From NCBI RefSeq assembly GCF_022354825.1, contig NZ_CP031168.1:3969501-4033500 (forward strand): DNA of 64,000 nt. The letters run 5' to 3'. This DNA is from Paenibacillus sp. H1-7. GTDB taxonomy: Bacteria > Bacillota > Bacilli > Paenibacillales > NBRC-103111. A program made the position numbers and the translations under genes. This document shows positions 41,599-51,287 of the stretch, piece after piece (the stretch's first letter is position 1; every line of letters begins with the position of its first letter). The notes beneath the pieces are model-generated. The model was not told the DNA's origin, did not search any database, and saw only the letters and a program-made list of their open reading frames with translations.

Positions 41599-42600
41599 AT
41601 GCATCAAAATAATAGCGTCAACATCGGAACATCGGAACAGAGTCATACAAAAAAGGGCGATACAGCAACGAAAGGAATTGTCTTCAAATTACGGATGGAA
41701 TGGAAGCAATTTCAGAAAAACCGCGAATTGTTCATTCTGACCGTTCCTGCGCTCCTATTTAAGTTTATTTTTTCTTACTTGCCGCTGGTAGGCCTGATCA
41801 TCGCATTTAAAAAGTTCAATTATGCCAAAGGGCTGTGGGGCAGCGAGTGGGTCGGACTGAAAAATTTCTCGTTTTTTTTCGCTTCGGATAACGCCTTCCG
41901 TATTACACGCAATACGATTTTGTACAATATCAGCTTTATTGTGCTGACAACAGTCATTGCAGTAACGCTGGCCATTCTAATGAATGAATTGAGCAAAAAA
42001 TGGTTGAAGCTGCATCAAACCGCGTTGTTTCTGCCTTACTTCTTATCTTGGGTTGTCGTCAGCTACGTCACACTCGGATTCCTTGATAACGGCAGCGGTT
42101 ATCTCAACCAGCTGCTGCAGCAGTTCGGTGCGGCACCGGTAAAATGGTACCAAGAAGCAAAGTACTGGCCGTTTATTCTTATTCTTGTTCATTTATGGAA
42201 GTCGGTAGGCTTCTCTGCGCTCATTTATTATGCAGGTATAATCGGCATCGACTCGAGCTATTACGAGGCGGCCCGGATCGATGGCGCGACCCGACTGCAA
42301 ATGATCCGCCGCATTACGATTCCGCTGCTTACTCCGCTCATCATCATTTTATTTATCGTCGCTGTCGGGCAAATGTTCCGCGCGGATTTCGGCTTGTTCT
42401 TCTTCGTGCCGAATGACACAAGCTTTCTTTACGCGACGACGGATGTCATTGACACCTACGTGTACCGCTCGCTTCGTGTCGTCGGTGACATCGGCATGTC
42501 TTCCGCTATCGGCCTGTATCAATCGGTTGTCGGACTTGTGCTCGTGCTTGCCGCGAATTATGTAGTAAAAAAAATCAACTCGGAAAACTCGCTATGGTAG
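41599..42600 (+). CDS. ABC saccharide importer permease, LplB type
   Basis: Inner-membrane permease, 333 aa, of the LplB/YtcP-type carbohydrate importers. An N-terminal cytoplasmic tail of about 50 residues is followed by six helices. The EAA loop reads YYEAARIDGATRLQMIRRI. The start at 41599 has GAGGTG 8 nt upstream. It is the first gene of an operon that runs through 53058. Partners are the permease at 42616 and the lipoprotein at 43564; no ATPase gene is present. Confidence 0.93.
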   Translation: MHQNNSVNIGTSEQSHTKKGDTATKGIVFKLRMEWKQFQKNRELFILTVPALLFKFIFSYLPLVGLIIAFKKFNYAKGLWGSEWVGLKNFSFFFASDNAFRITRNTILYNISFIVLTTVIAVTLAILMNELSKKWLKLHQTALFLPYFLSWVVVSYVTLGFLDNGSGYLNQLLQQFGAAPVKWYQEAKYWPFILILVHLWKSVGFSALIYYAGIIGIDSSYYEAARIDGATRLQMIRRITIPLLTPLIIILFIVAVGQMFRADFGLFFFVPNDTSFLYATTDVIDTYVYRSLRVVGDIGMSSAIGLYQSVVGLVLVLAANYVVKKINSENSLW

Positions 42601-42615
42601 GAGGTGAACCAATCT

Positions 42616-43515
42616 ATGAGTGCTTCAGCTGCATCCAATAGCAAACCAACGCTTGCTCAGCATCTGATCAACTTGTTCTTTTGCGTATTGACGATCGGGA
42701 TGGTCATTCCGATGGTGCTTGTCATATCCATTTCGCTATCGGAGGAGAAATCGCTCGTACTGAACGGGTATCGCCTGCTCCCCGAGAAGTTCAGCCTAAT
42801 GGCGTACGAACTCATCTTACAAAGCCCCGGACAGCTGCTGAAGGCGTATGGTGTGACCATCTTTGTCACGGTAGTCGGGTTGATCGCCAGCCTGCTTATA
42901 ACCTCCATGGTCGCTTACTCGATATCGAGAAGAGATTACCGGTATCGGCGGATCACGACGATGTACGTGCTGTTCACGATGCTGTTCAGCGGAGGTCTGG
43001 TGCCATTTTATATATTGGTCACGCAATATTTGCATCTGAAGGATACGATCTGGGCGCTGATCGTGCCGTATTTGGTCAGTCCGTTTTATGTCCTGATTAT
43101 GAAGGGTTTTCTGGAAAAGCTGCCGGGGGAAATCTTTGAATCGGCCAAAGTGGACGGGGCGAGCGAATGGCGCATTTTCTTTCGCATCGTGCTTCCCTTA
43201 TCTACTCCTGCATTAGCGACCGTAGGCCTGTTCATAGCATTCGCTTATTGGAATGACTGGTGGCTCGGACTGCTGTTCATCAACGATCAGGATCTGGTTC
43301 CTCTGCAGCTACTGCTGTACCGGATTATGAGCACGATCGAATTTATGACGAACAACATCAATACGGTTAATGTACAAATTGACCTGTCACAGTTTCCTAG
43401 TCTATCGGCCCGAATGGCGATGGCCGTGCTTGCTGCAGGACCGATGATGTTCGTATTCCCGTTTTTTCAGCGGTTTTTCGTGGCCGGACTGACCGTTGGC
43501 TCGGTTAAGAGCTAA
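42616..43515 (+). CDS. ABC saccharide importer permease, LplC type
   Basis: Second permease of the importer, 299 aa, six helices. The EAA loop is IFESAKVDGASEWRIFFRIV, and the C-terminus FFVAGLTVGSVKS is typical of LplC/YtcP permeases. The ATG at 42616 follows GGAGGTGA. An in-frame GTG at 42604 lies inside that site and is rejected. Confidence 0.93.
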   Translation: MSASAASNSKPTLAQHLINLFFCVLTIGMVIPMVLVISISLSEEKSLVLNGYRLLPEKFSLMAYELILQSPGQLLKAYGVTIFVTVVGLIASLLITSMVAYSISRRDYRYRRITTMYVLFTMLFSGGLVPFYILVTQYLHLKDTIWALIVPYLVSPFYVLIMKGFLEKLPGEIFESAKVDGASEWRIFFRIVLPLSTPALATVGLFIAFAYWNDWWLGLLFINDQDLVPLQLLLYRIMSTIEFMTNNINTVNVQIDLSQFPSLSARMAMAVLAAGPMMFVFPFFQRFFVAGLTVGSVKS

Positions 43516-43563
43516 GACGGTGCAGCCGCCTTAACTTAAATCCTTAAAGGGAGGGTCTTTACT

Positions 43564-45072
43564 ATGAATCGATTTGCGTCAACCACATGGTCTCGTACGT
43601 TACTTGCCGGTCTCAGCGCATCCTTATTGTTAGCCGGGTGCAGCAGTGGCTCCGGGGGTGCAGGAACGAAAGAAGCGGGGGCGGATGGAGACGGCGGACT
43701 GAAGCCGGTCCAGTTGTCCTGGTATTACCCTGCGACCGCCGGGGTTCCGGCCGATCTGAAGACGGTGGAGGAAGCGGTTAACAAAATTACGAAAGCCCAA
43801 ATTAATGCAACCGTTAAGCTGAATGCCGTGTCGTCCGGCGACTACAATCAGAAAATGAACACGAGCGTCGCGTCCGGGGAAGAGTTCGATATTTTATGGA
43901 CATCCAACTGGAACTTCGATTATGTGCAAAATCAGAGTAAGGGTGCCTTCATTGCGCTTGATGAACTGATCGACAAATATGCGCCGACGGTTAAGAAGAG
44001 CATGCCTGACTTTGTATGGGAAGCGACGAAAATTGATGGCAAAATCTATGGCCTTCCCAATTATCAGACCGTGACGAACAAAGAGGGCTTCGTGCTGCAA
44101 AAACGGTATCTCGACAAATACAATATCGATCCGTCGCAGCTGAAGAAGATAGAGGATATCGAGCCGCTGCTCGCTAAACTGAAGGATAATGAGAAGGATG
44201 TTATTCCGTTTATGATGGACCGGAAAGGGAAGTTCGGCAACATGCTGCGGATGTATAATCTGGAAAGCGTGATCAATGGCATTGCCGTCATTAATTTGAA
44301 CAACCCGGATAAAATTCTGAACATGTACGACATCCCAGAATACAAGAAATATCTGGATCTCGTGCGTGCCTGGAATACCAAAGGCTACATTAACCAGGAT
44401 GCAGCAACGCTGAAGAATGGCAACGATTACACTAAGGTCGGTAAAACGGCGGTCAGCTATCATAACGTGCTGAAGCCGGGCGGGGAGCAGGAGTCCAAGG
44501 TATCGTCGGGAGGACTGGATCATGTATACGCTCCGATAACCGATGTCTATACGGGAACGAACACGATCATTACAACGCTGCAGGCGATTAGCCGTACTTC
44601 GAAAAATCCGGAGCGTGCGATGATGTTCCTTAATTTGGTCAATACGGATAAAGAACTGTACAACTTGTTATCGTTCGGCGTCGAAGGCAAGCATTATACG
44701 AAAAATGCCGACGGCACGATCAAAATCAATAAGGACGCGGGCTACGTAGCGGCCGATTGGGTGTTCGGCAATGTGTTTAACGGCATTCCCATCGAAGGTA
44801 AAGCGCTTGATATTTTCGATAAGACGAAGAAGGAAAACGAATCCGCCAAGCCGTCGCCTATTATGGGCTTTAAGTTTAAGGCGGATCCGGTAGCTGCCGA
44901 GGTCGCAAACATTAATGCGGTTGTAGACGAGTTCGGGCCGGGTCTTAATACCGGTATCGTTGATCCAGGGAAGCTCGGTGAATTTCAGGATAAGCTGAAA
45001 AAAGCCGGCATGGAGAAAGTGATTGCTGAGGCGCAAAGGCAATTGGACGAGTGGAAGAAAACGAAAAAATAA
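43564..45072 (+). CDS. Saccharide-binding lipoprotein, LplA type
   Basis: Extracellular solute-binding protein, 502 aa, with a lipobox LAGC at about residues 23-26. It is larger than family-1 binding proteins. It ends in a DUF3502-like domain (about 430-500, FKADPVAAEVANINAVVDEF) that marks LplA-type binding proteins for complex oligosaccharides. GGGAGGG precedes the ATG. A GC-rich hairpin without a U tract follows it. Confidence 0.93.
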   Translation: MNRFASTTWSRTLLAGLSASLLLAGCSSGSGGAGTKEAGADGDGGLKPVQLSWYYPATAGVPADLKTVEEAVNKITKAQINATVKLNAVSSGDYNQKMNTSVASGEEFDILWTSNWNFDYVQNQSKGAFIALDELIDKYAPTVKKSMPDFVWEATKIDGKIYGLPNYQTVTNKEGFVLQKRYLDKYNIDPSQLKKIEDIEPLLAKLKDNEKDVIPFMMDRKGKFGNMLRMYNLESVINGIAVINLNNPDKILNMYDIPEYKKYLDLVRAWNTKGYINQDAATLKNGNDYTKVGKTAVSYHNVLKPGGEQESKVSSGGLDHVYAPITDVYTGTNTIITTLQAISRTSKNPERAMMFLNLVNTDKELYNLLSFGVEGKHYTKNADGTIKINKDAGYVAADWVFGNVFNGIPIEGKALDIFDKTKKENESAKPSPIMGFKFKADPVAAEVANINAVVDEFGPGLNTGIVDPGKLGEFQDKLKKAGMEKVIAEAQRQLDEWKKTKK

Positions 45073-45085
45073 CACGGACCGCCAT

Positions 45086-45110
45086 AGCGGGCGGCGAAAT
45101 GCCGCCCGCT
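45086..45110 (+). other. Intercistronic hairpin
   Basis: AGCGGGCGGC (45086-45095), loop GAAAT, GCCGCCCGCT (45101-45110): a perfect 10-bp stem without a T run. Such hairpins after binding-protein genes often protect the upstream mRNA 3' end, which favours binding-protein over enzyme expression. Confidence 0.6.
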
Positions 45111-45141
45111 GTGTGCATCCGCTTTGTTCAGGAGGAGGAAC

Positions 45142-47028
45142 ATGACAGGTATCGATCAATTGTCGTTGCGTCAGCTTAAAAATGCGCTGGAACATCCCGC
45201 TGGTCAGGAGAAACCGTTGTTCCCGGAGGCTGCAAACAAGGAATATTGCCTTCGCAGTAATCGGGACCCTCGTTGTGAGGCCGTATGGGATGATATTCGC
45301 AAGGCGGGGGAGTCGTTTACAGCCGTTCCTGTGGAGCTGCTGCCGTATTCGGAGTTTACACTATTTCATCGAACCGGCGACCGAACCCGGTATGATGATA
45401 AATATTTCGACCGTCGACGCCGGCTCTGCGTGTTAGCCATGCTGGCGCTTGCAGACGAGGATGCAGAACGCTGGATCGCTCCGCTCCAGGATATCATCTG
45501 GGCCATTTGTGACGAATATACATGGGTCATTCCGGCTCATGTCGGGCTGTATCATAATGAGTATCCGAACGGCATTTGGGATCAGCCTGCACCTCCGCGA
45601 GAGACGGTGGACTTATTCGCCGGGGAGACGGGGCTTGCGCTTGCCGAGATCGTCGGTTTATTGGAGCCGAAGCTGGAGCCATGGATTGTCCATCGGGTAC
45701 GTGAGGAAGTGGAGCGGCGACTGCTGAGCGTGTATTTCGCCGATCCGGCGCCGCAAAATTGGGAGCTGAAGACGAACAATTGGCCGGCTGTCTGTGCAGC
45801 TTGCATCGGCTGTGCGGCAATGTGGCTCGTCCGCGACCCGGAGAGGCTTGCCGGAATGCTATGGCGGGCGATCCATGCTTTGCGGCAGCACTTGCAGGGC
45901 TTCGATGCACAAGGGGCAACGCCGGAAGGAGCCGCTTACTGGCAGTTTGGTTTCGGTTACTACGTTTATTTTGCGGAGATGATGGCTGAACGCACTGCCG
46001 GTCAGATCGATTTGTTGGCTGGAGAAAAGCTGCGCCGTATCGCCTGCTTCCCGCGCAGCTGCATGCTGACCGGCAGCCAGGTGATCAATTTCTCCGATGC
46101 TCCTGCGGAAATGGATTATCAGCCGGGGCTGTACCACCGGCTTCACAGACGGTTTCCGGAGGCAGCACTGCCGGATCAAGCACCCGTATACGGGAGCGCA
46201 TTCCGCTCCTGGACGATGGCCAGCCGCATGCTGCTGTGGATGGAGCCGGAAGCTTCGGAAATCAACCGAGACTATGGAGTACTACCATTCGAAGACTATT
46301 ATTTTCCCGGCCATGGCTGGGTTATCAGCAAGTCGGAGGATACCGGTGGCCTTGTCGCCTTTGCAGCCAAGGGCGGGAGTAACGATGAGCCGCATAATCA
46401 TAACGACCTTGGACATTTTATCATCCATGTGTACGGCCAGAGCGTTCTGTGTGACCTAGGGGCAGGCGAGTATACTAGGCAATATTTTCAACCGGCCTAT
46501 CGCTATGCTCAGTTAACAGCCAGCTCGCACGGTCATTCCGTACCTGTCATAGCAGGTACGGGTCAGTTGGCTGGAGAACAGTATCGCGCTTCTCCGCTCG
46601 GATACGAGCAAACGGATGGAAGAGTCGTATACAAGATCGATCTGACCAGGGCGTATCCTGCCAGTACAGTGCTTGATCGGCTGCATCGTGAATTCGTATG
46701 GGAGAGGCCGCAAGCGCCGTCCGAGACGGATTATCGGCTTACCTTGCGAGATGAATGCGTCTTTACAAGCGGAGCAGAAGCCTTTGAATCCGTCTTCATG
46801 TGCAGTATACCTCCACGGCTGATGGAGCCGGGATGGGTAGCGATCGGCCCCGTTAGGATGATATACGATGCGGAACGGTTCCGCTGCCGGTTTACAGAGG
46901 AGCACTACCGGTCCATTGCAGGTGAGGAGCGTATGGCATACCGGCTTGTATTGGCTGTAATCAAGCCGTCTGCCCGAACGGTGTGTGAGGTTCAGTTTGA
47001 AGTGAAGGGGAGAGGTGAACGGATATGA
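45142..47028 (+). CDS. Heparinase II/III-family protein
   Basis: 628-aa protein with an alpha/alpha-toroid N-terminal half and a C-terminal beta-sheet domain of the heparinase II/III type. The key segment NDEPHNHNDLGHFIIH, with the conserved histidines, is at about residues 415-430, followed by DLGAGEYTR. Family members are lyases acting on uronic-acid polysaccharides or their oligomers. No signal peptide is present, so it should work on imported oligosaccharides. The ATG at 45142 follows AGGAGGAGG. It overlaps the next gene by 4 nt. Confidence 0.87.
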   Translation: MTGIDQLSLRQLKNALEHPAGQEKPLFPEAANKEYCLRSNRDPRCEAVWDDIRKAGESFTAVPVELLPYSEFTLFHRTGDRTRYDDKYFDRRRRLCVLAMLALADEDAERWIAPLQDIIWAICDEYTWVIPAHVGLYHNEYPNGIWDQPAPPRETVDLFAGETGLALAEIVGLLEPKLEPWIVHRVREEVERRLLSVYFADPAPQNWELKTNNWPAVCAACIGCAAMWLVRDPERLAGMLWRAIHALRQHLQGFDAQGATPEGAAYWQFGFGYYVYFAEMMAERTAGQIDLLAGEKLRRIACFPRSCMLTGSQVINFSDAPAEMDYQPGLYHRLHRRFPEAALPDQAPVYGSAFRSWTMASRMLLWMEPEASEINRDYGVLPFEDYYFPGHGWVISKSEDTGGLVAFAAKGGSNDEPHNHNDLGHFIIHVYGQSVLCDLGAGEYTRQYFQPAYRYAQLTASSHGHSVPVIAGTGQLAGEQYRASPLGYEQTDGRVVYKIDLTRAYPASTVLDRLHREFVWERPQAPSETDYRLTLRDECVFTSGAEAFESVFMCSIPPRLMEPGWVAIGPVRMIYDAERFRCRFTEEHYRSIAGEERMAYRLVLAVIKPSARTVCEVQFEVKGRGERI

Positions 47029-49016
47029 TGACAGATAAGGATGGGGCGTTCTCCAAGGTGGCTGTAGACGCTGGGGATGGTGCAGGATCGGCTAGTACCA
47101 GGCTGCTGCCGAAGATTGAGGCTACTAGCGGCTGGAATCCGCCTAAATGGGCGCTGATGCAGCGACTTCTGCTGGATACGTTGAACGATGCTGCGGTCGA
47201 ATTCGTTCAGCGGTATACGCATCCGGACGGGACACTGATTTGGCGGGATAACTGGCCGGGTATGGACGGTTCGGACGATCCGTATGAGGCGTTCATGAAT
47301 TTGGCCCTGCTTTATGCGCTTGGCGGCAGTGAGGAAGTTCATGCTCTGGCGCTGAAAATGTGGGACGCCATCACTTGGCAGTGGACGCAGTACGGACAAA
47401 TTCATAATGAATTCGACCGGTACTACGATTGGATGCATCATGGCGAGGGCTATTTATATTTATATTTCCTTGGACTGACCGATCCGCATTTGCCCAAACA
47501 GGTGCAGCGTTCCATCCGGTTTGCCGGGATGTATACCGGTGACGACCCGGAGGCGTTGAATTACGATAAAGAAAAGAAGCTGATCCGATCCCCCATCACT
47601 GGAAGTCAGGGGCCGAGATTTACGATGACGGAAGAGGACTGGTGTACGCACCGGGGGGTGCTGGACGACTATTTGGCGCCGTTCGAGGATATTCCCGGCG
47701 TTGATTTCGCCAGCGGAAAATGCAGGTGGTCCGACGATGACGTCTATCGCGAGGTCATCCGGCTGATGAATGAACGGATGGCGCGTGGCGACGTGCCGCT
47801 CAATCTTAATGCGACCTCTCTTGTTGCGCACGCCTATCTGATCTCGGGTGAGGAGCGCTTCCGCGACTGGGTGTTAACCTATTACGCTGCATGGGAAGAT
47901 CGAGCGAGGCGTAATGGCGGCATTATGCCCGATAATATCGGACTATCAGGGGAAATTGGGGAATGTATGGACGGCAAATGGTGGGGCGGCTATTACGGCT
48001 GGCGTTGGCCGCACGGCTTTATGACGGTGATTGAGCCGCTGACGAATGCGGCGATGAACGCTGTGCTCCTCTCTGGAGACATGGCCCACCTCGAGGAAGC
48101 ACGCCGTCAGCTCGATTTGAATTGGTCGCTCGGGAAGCAGGAAAACGGCGTATGGGTCGTTCCGCACCGTCATTTCGACGCAGGATGGACGGATTATCGG
48201 CAGCCGGATCCGAAATACGCCATCCATCTGTGGACGATGTCGATGTCGGAGGAAGACCTGCTGCGGGCGAATCGGATTGAGGCTGCCCCTCACTTCCGCG
48301 AAATCGACGTTCCTTCCGTCTCCGGACGAAATCCGGTGACACGGAAAGAGACGAAGCATTTTATCGGCAATACGTATCCATGGTTCCGCTATATGCAGGG
48401 ACTGGCACCGGATTATCCCGAGCAAATTACACAAGCAGGGTACCGCCTGATCCGGCAGCAGTTGGAAAAAATGCGGTCGGAAGCCGGAAATCCGCGTAAC
48501 TGGCATTATGGTGTGTACAACACGGACGACTTGTCGAGCATCCATTTCTGGCAGGAGTATTGCCCGCTTTACTTCGAGAGTCTGGTGCAGCTGACACTAG
48601 GCGCCCCGATGCACATTTCACATGGAGGTTTGCAGCATGCTCGCCTGAGGTATTTTGATGCAGACGGACGCAGGCCCGGCCTGCCTGAGCAGGTTGGTGC
48701 GCTTGTAGAAGAGCTGTCGGCGGACAGCGCTACGGTGACGCTAGTGAATGTCGGTCTCGCGGCAGAACGAAGGGTTATCGTGCAGGCCGGCTGCTTCGGG
48801 GAGCACCGCTTGGAGCATGCGGTGTGCTATGACGAGCAGGGGAAAGAAACGGGAACGGTGCCGATTGGGAGCAAATGGGTTGAAATCAAGCTTGCACCCG
48901 GCAGCGGCATCCGGTTAAAGCTGGTAATGTCGCGCTACGTTAATGCGCCAACCTATGCCACTCCATGGTCGTCGGAGTCAGATTATGCACAGGTACTTCA
49001 CGGCAGAACAAGATAA
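47025..49016 (+). CDS. Large protein of unknown function, probably alpha/alpha-barrel
   Basis: 663-aa cytoplasmic protein without a signal peptide. Its helical repeats rich in aromatic residues (WPGMDGSDDPYEAFMNLALLY, shown in part) suggest an (alpha/alpha)6 barrel as in glycoside hydrolases and lyases. The C-terminal 120 residues look beta-rich. Acidic and aromatic residues cluster at NEFDRYYDWMHHGEGYLY and GGYYGWRWPHGF. I cannot name a family. The start overlaps the heparinase-like gene by 4 nt and follows GGGGAGAGGTG. Operon position says it processes the same imported saccharide. Confidence 0.8.
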   Translation: MMTDKDGAFSKVAVDAGDGAGSASTRLLPKIEATSGWNPPKWALMQRLLLDTLNDAAVEFVQRYTHPDGTLIWRDNWPGMDGSDDPYEAFMNLALLYALGGSEEVHALALKMWDAITWQWTQYGQIHNEFDRYYDWMHHGEGYLYLYFLGLTDPHLPKQVQRSIRFAGMYTGDDPEALNYDKEKKLIRSPITGSQGPRFTMTEEDWCTHRGVLDDYLAPFEDIPGVDFASGKCRWSDDDVYREVIRLMNERMARGDVPLNLNATSLVAHAYLISGEERFRDWVLTYYAAWEDRARRNGGIMPDNIGLSGEIGECMDGKWWGGYYGWRWPHGFMTVIEPLTNAAMNAVLLSGDMAHLEEARRQLDLNWSLGKQENGVWVVPHRHFDAGWTDYRQPDPKYAIHLWTMSMSEEDLLRANRIEAAPHFREIDVPSVSGRNPVTRKETKHFIGNTYPWFRYMQGLAPDYPEQITQAGYRLIRQQLEKMRSEAGNPRNWHYGVYNTDDLSSIHFWQEYCPLYFESLVQLTLGAPMHISHGGLQHARLRYFDADGRRPGLPEQVGALVEELSADSATVTLVNVGLAAERRVIVQAGCFGEHRLEHAVCYDEQGKETGTVPIGSKWVEIKLAPGSGIRLKLVMSRYVNAPTYATPWSSESDYAQVLHGRTR

Positions 49017-49075
49017 ATCCGGAGGCGGAACGACATGAAACAATGAATGTCAGAGGCGATAGGGAGGTAAGCGAA

Positions 49076-51268
49076 ATGGCAGCGTGCGCATACGAGGGTC
49101 TGACCGCAGCGGAGCGGGCATACGTGGAATCGCTGGAGCATGATGGTGAGACAGTCAACTTCGTAACCGACTATTTCAAGAGGTGTGGCGATCCTGAGTC
49201 AAGCGAAGCTTTGGATGTAAAGAAGACGGCTCGGTCCGCCAAGGAGGCATATCTGGACTTTGCGGAAGCGCGGTTGCGCCAATTTGCGGACTGCATCGAT
49301 GAATCTGCAGCCGTAATCGACCCGTATGACGGGAAGGAGCGGCAATTCGTCACCTCCAGCTTTGCGTTGACAGGGGCGGTGCTCCTCGCAGCCGGACGAT
49401 GCGCAGAAATCGAGGACAAGGTGCTTGCGACGATGGATAGAGCTACGCTTGCTCTGCAGTGCCGCAGCGTGCCGGACAGCCACGAGGACTTCACGACGCA
49501 TATGCTGATGCAGGCGCTGCGACTGCTCGGGGACCGGAATCAGGCATCCGGGCGCGTGGCCGAATGGAGAGAACGGCTTGCAGCGATCGATCCCGAGTAT
49601 ACCTATACGCAGGTGGAGCGCAATATGCCCCTAAGGCACGTTCGCAACTGGGCGACGTATGCGATGCTGGGCGAGCAGATGCGAATCCGTGACGGACTTG
49701 CCGAGTCAGTTGGCTTTATCGATAAATATATTTCTGCACAGCTGCCCCGGTTTACGCCAGAAGGCCTGTACCGCGATCCGAATCTCCCCGCAGCGTACGA
49801 TCTGGCGGCGCGCGACAATTTGGCGGGATTGCTGGACGAAGGCTATGCAGGACCGGCGGCGCTATTACTTGAGAAGCTGCTGCGGCGCGGGGCGCTGACC
49901 ATGCTGTTTACCCAGTCGGTCACAGGAGAAGTATCCTGCGGCGGCCGCAGCAATCAATTCTTATGGAATGAGTTGACGTTTGCCCATATTTGCGAACGCG
50001 AAGCCGTTCACTACAAAGCTGCGGGAGATCTGCACCTTGCGGGCGTGTTTAAACGAGCTGCACGCCGCGCCATGGACTCTCTCCGGCGTTGGGCGGACAT
50101 GACGGAGGTGCGCCCGGTGAAGAACCGCTTTCCGCCGGGAAGCCGCGCAGGCTACGAGCTCTATGCGTTCGACGCCAACTATTTACTGTATGCCGGCAAA
50201 ATTGCTGCTTCCTGCTACATGCATGCGGACGATGATATCCTGGAGCGGCCTGCGCCCTGCGACCTCGGCAGCTATGTGCTGAGCTTGCCATCATTTCATC
50301 GTATCTATGCTACGGCAAGCCCTGCGCAAGGGGGATACCACCTATGCATCGACACGGCGGCACAGATGGGCCAGGATGCGACTGGCCTTGTACGGCTACA
50401 TCGGTCGGGCGTTCCTGGAGAGACGGCCTTGTCGGCCGGGATCCCCGGAGCCCAAGGTGAAGTGCCTCTGGCCTTTATGCGCCCTAGAACCATAACGCCG
50501 CCGCCATGGCAGGCGGTGGCAATCGGGCCCCAGTGGCGGGATGAGCATGGTACATGGCATCGTCTGGCGGACTTCGGCCGCCGTAAGCACGAGATTTTCC
50601 ATGCAGTGGACAATCGGGGACAGCCGTTTGATCCAGAGCCGTTGGCTTGGGAGGCGGAGCTGCGGTTTGACGAGTGCCGGGTGTCAGGGCAGAGTAAAGC
50701 TCTGACCGAAGCTACGTTCGGTGGATTAGCTGATGATAAAGGAGAGCTTTGCTTTGAGGTCATCTATACTGCGCGCTCCGTAACGGTTGCGGACCCGTCA
50801 CCGGATGGAGTACCTCCCGGAGCGGGAGCGCAGGAGGTATTGCACCGTGCACAGGCAGACATATTGCCGCGTCCAGGTTGTGGGAGTTGCGCCAAGTTGA
50901 TCGAGCGTTACCGGATCAGCAAGACAGGAGTTGTTATCGACTGGGAAGTACAAAGCGCGGAAGGCGGTGAAGTAACGGCCGTCGCTGCGGTCGTACCTCT
51001 ATTGACAACGAACGGCACGGATACGTCGGAAATCGCAGTCAATAGGGACGATGGCGTTACGCTTCGATATCTTGGCAGTGAGTATTCTGTAAAGCCGGTT
51101 CAGCAAGAAACCGCGGTTGAACGGGGTGATCGACCTTGGGATCTGGAGCTGTATCCCGGTCTTGCACCAAATCGCAATGGCCATTACCGTCTGGCTGAAT
51201 GGACGCACCGGGGCGGCAGCAGCGTGAAGCTGCTGCTGCGGTTGGAGCCGCCTGCAGCGGGAGCTTAA
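49076..51268 (+). CDS. Large protein of unknown function in the saccharide operon
   Basis: 730-aa cytoplasmic protein without a signal peptide. The first 400 residues are helical, with a central GGRSNQFLWNELTFAHICE segment and KRAARRAMDSLRRW, reminiscent of alpha/alpha-barrel carbohydrate enzymes. The C-terminal half is beta-rich. I do not recognise the family. GGGAGGTAAGCGAA precedes the ATG at 49076. An ATG at 49043 is an alternative, and a three-residue frame (ATGAAACAATGA) with its own GGAGG lies at 49035. Its neighbours imply a role in breakdown of the imported saccharide. Confidence 0.78.
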   Translation: MAACAYEGLTAAERAYVESLEHDGETVNFVTDYFKRCGDPESSEALDVKKTARSAKEAYLDFAEARLRQFADCIDESAAVIDPYDGKERQFVTSSFALTGAVLLAAGRCAEIEDKVLATMDRATLALQCRSVPDSHEDFTTHMLMQALRLLGDRNQASGRVAEWRERLAAIDPEYTYTQVERNMPLRHVRNWATYAMLGEQMRIRDGLAESVGFIDKYISAQLPRFTPEGLYRDPNLPAAYDLAARDNLAGLLDEGYAGPAALLLEKLLRRGALTMLFTQSVTGEVSCGGRSNQFLWNELTFAHICEREAVHYKAAGDLHLAGVFKRAARRAMDSLRRWADMTEVRPVKNRFPPGSRAGYELYAFDANYLLYAGKIAASCYMHADDDILERPAPCDLGSYVLSLPSFHRIYATASPAQGGYHLCIDTAAQMGQDATGLVRLHRSGVPGETALSAGIPGAQGEVPLAFMRPRTITPPPWQAVAIGPQWRDEHGTWHRLADFGRRKHEIFHAVDNRGQPFDPEPLAWEAELRFDECRVSGQSKALTEATFGGLADDKGELCFEVIYTARSVTVADPSPDGVPPGAGAQEVLHRAQADILPRPGCGSCAKLIERYRISKTGVVIDWEVQSAEGGEVTAVAAVVPLLTTNGTDTSEIAVNRDDGVTLRYLGSEYSVKPVQQETAVERGDRPWDLELYPGLAPNRNGHYRLAEWTHRGGSSVKLLLRLEPPAAGA

Positions 51269-51287
51269 ACTGAGAGGAGCAATCTAG

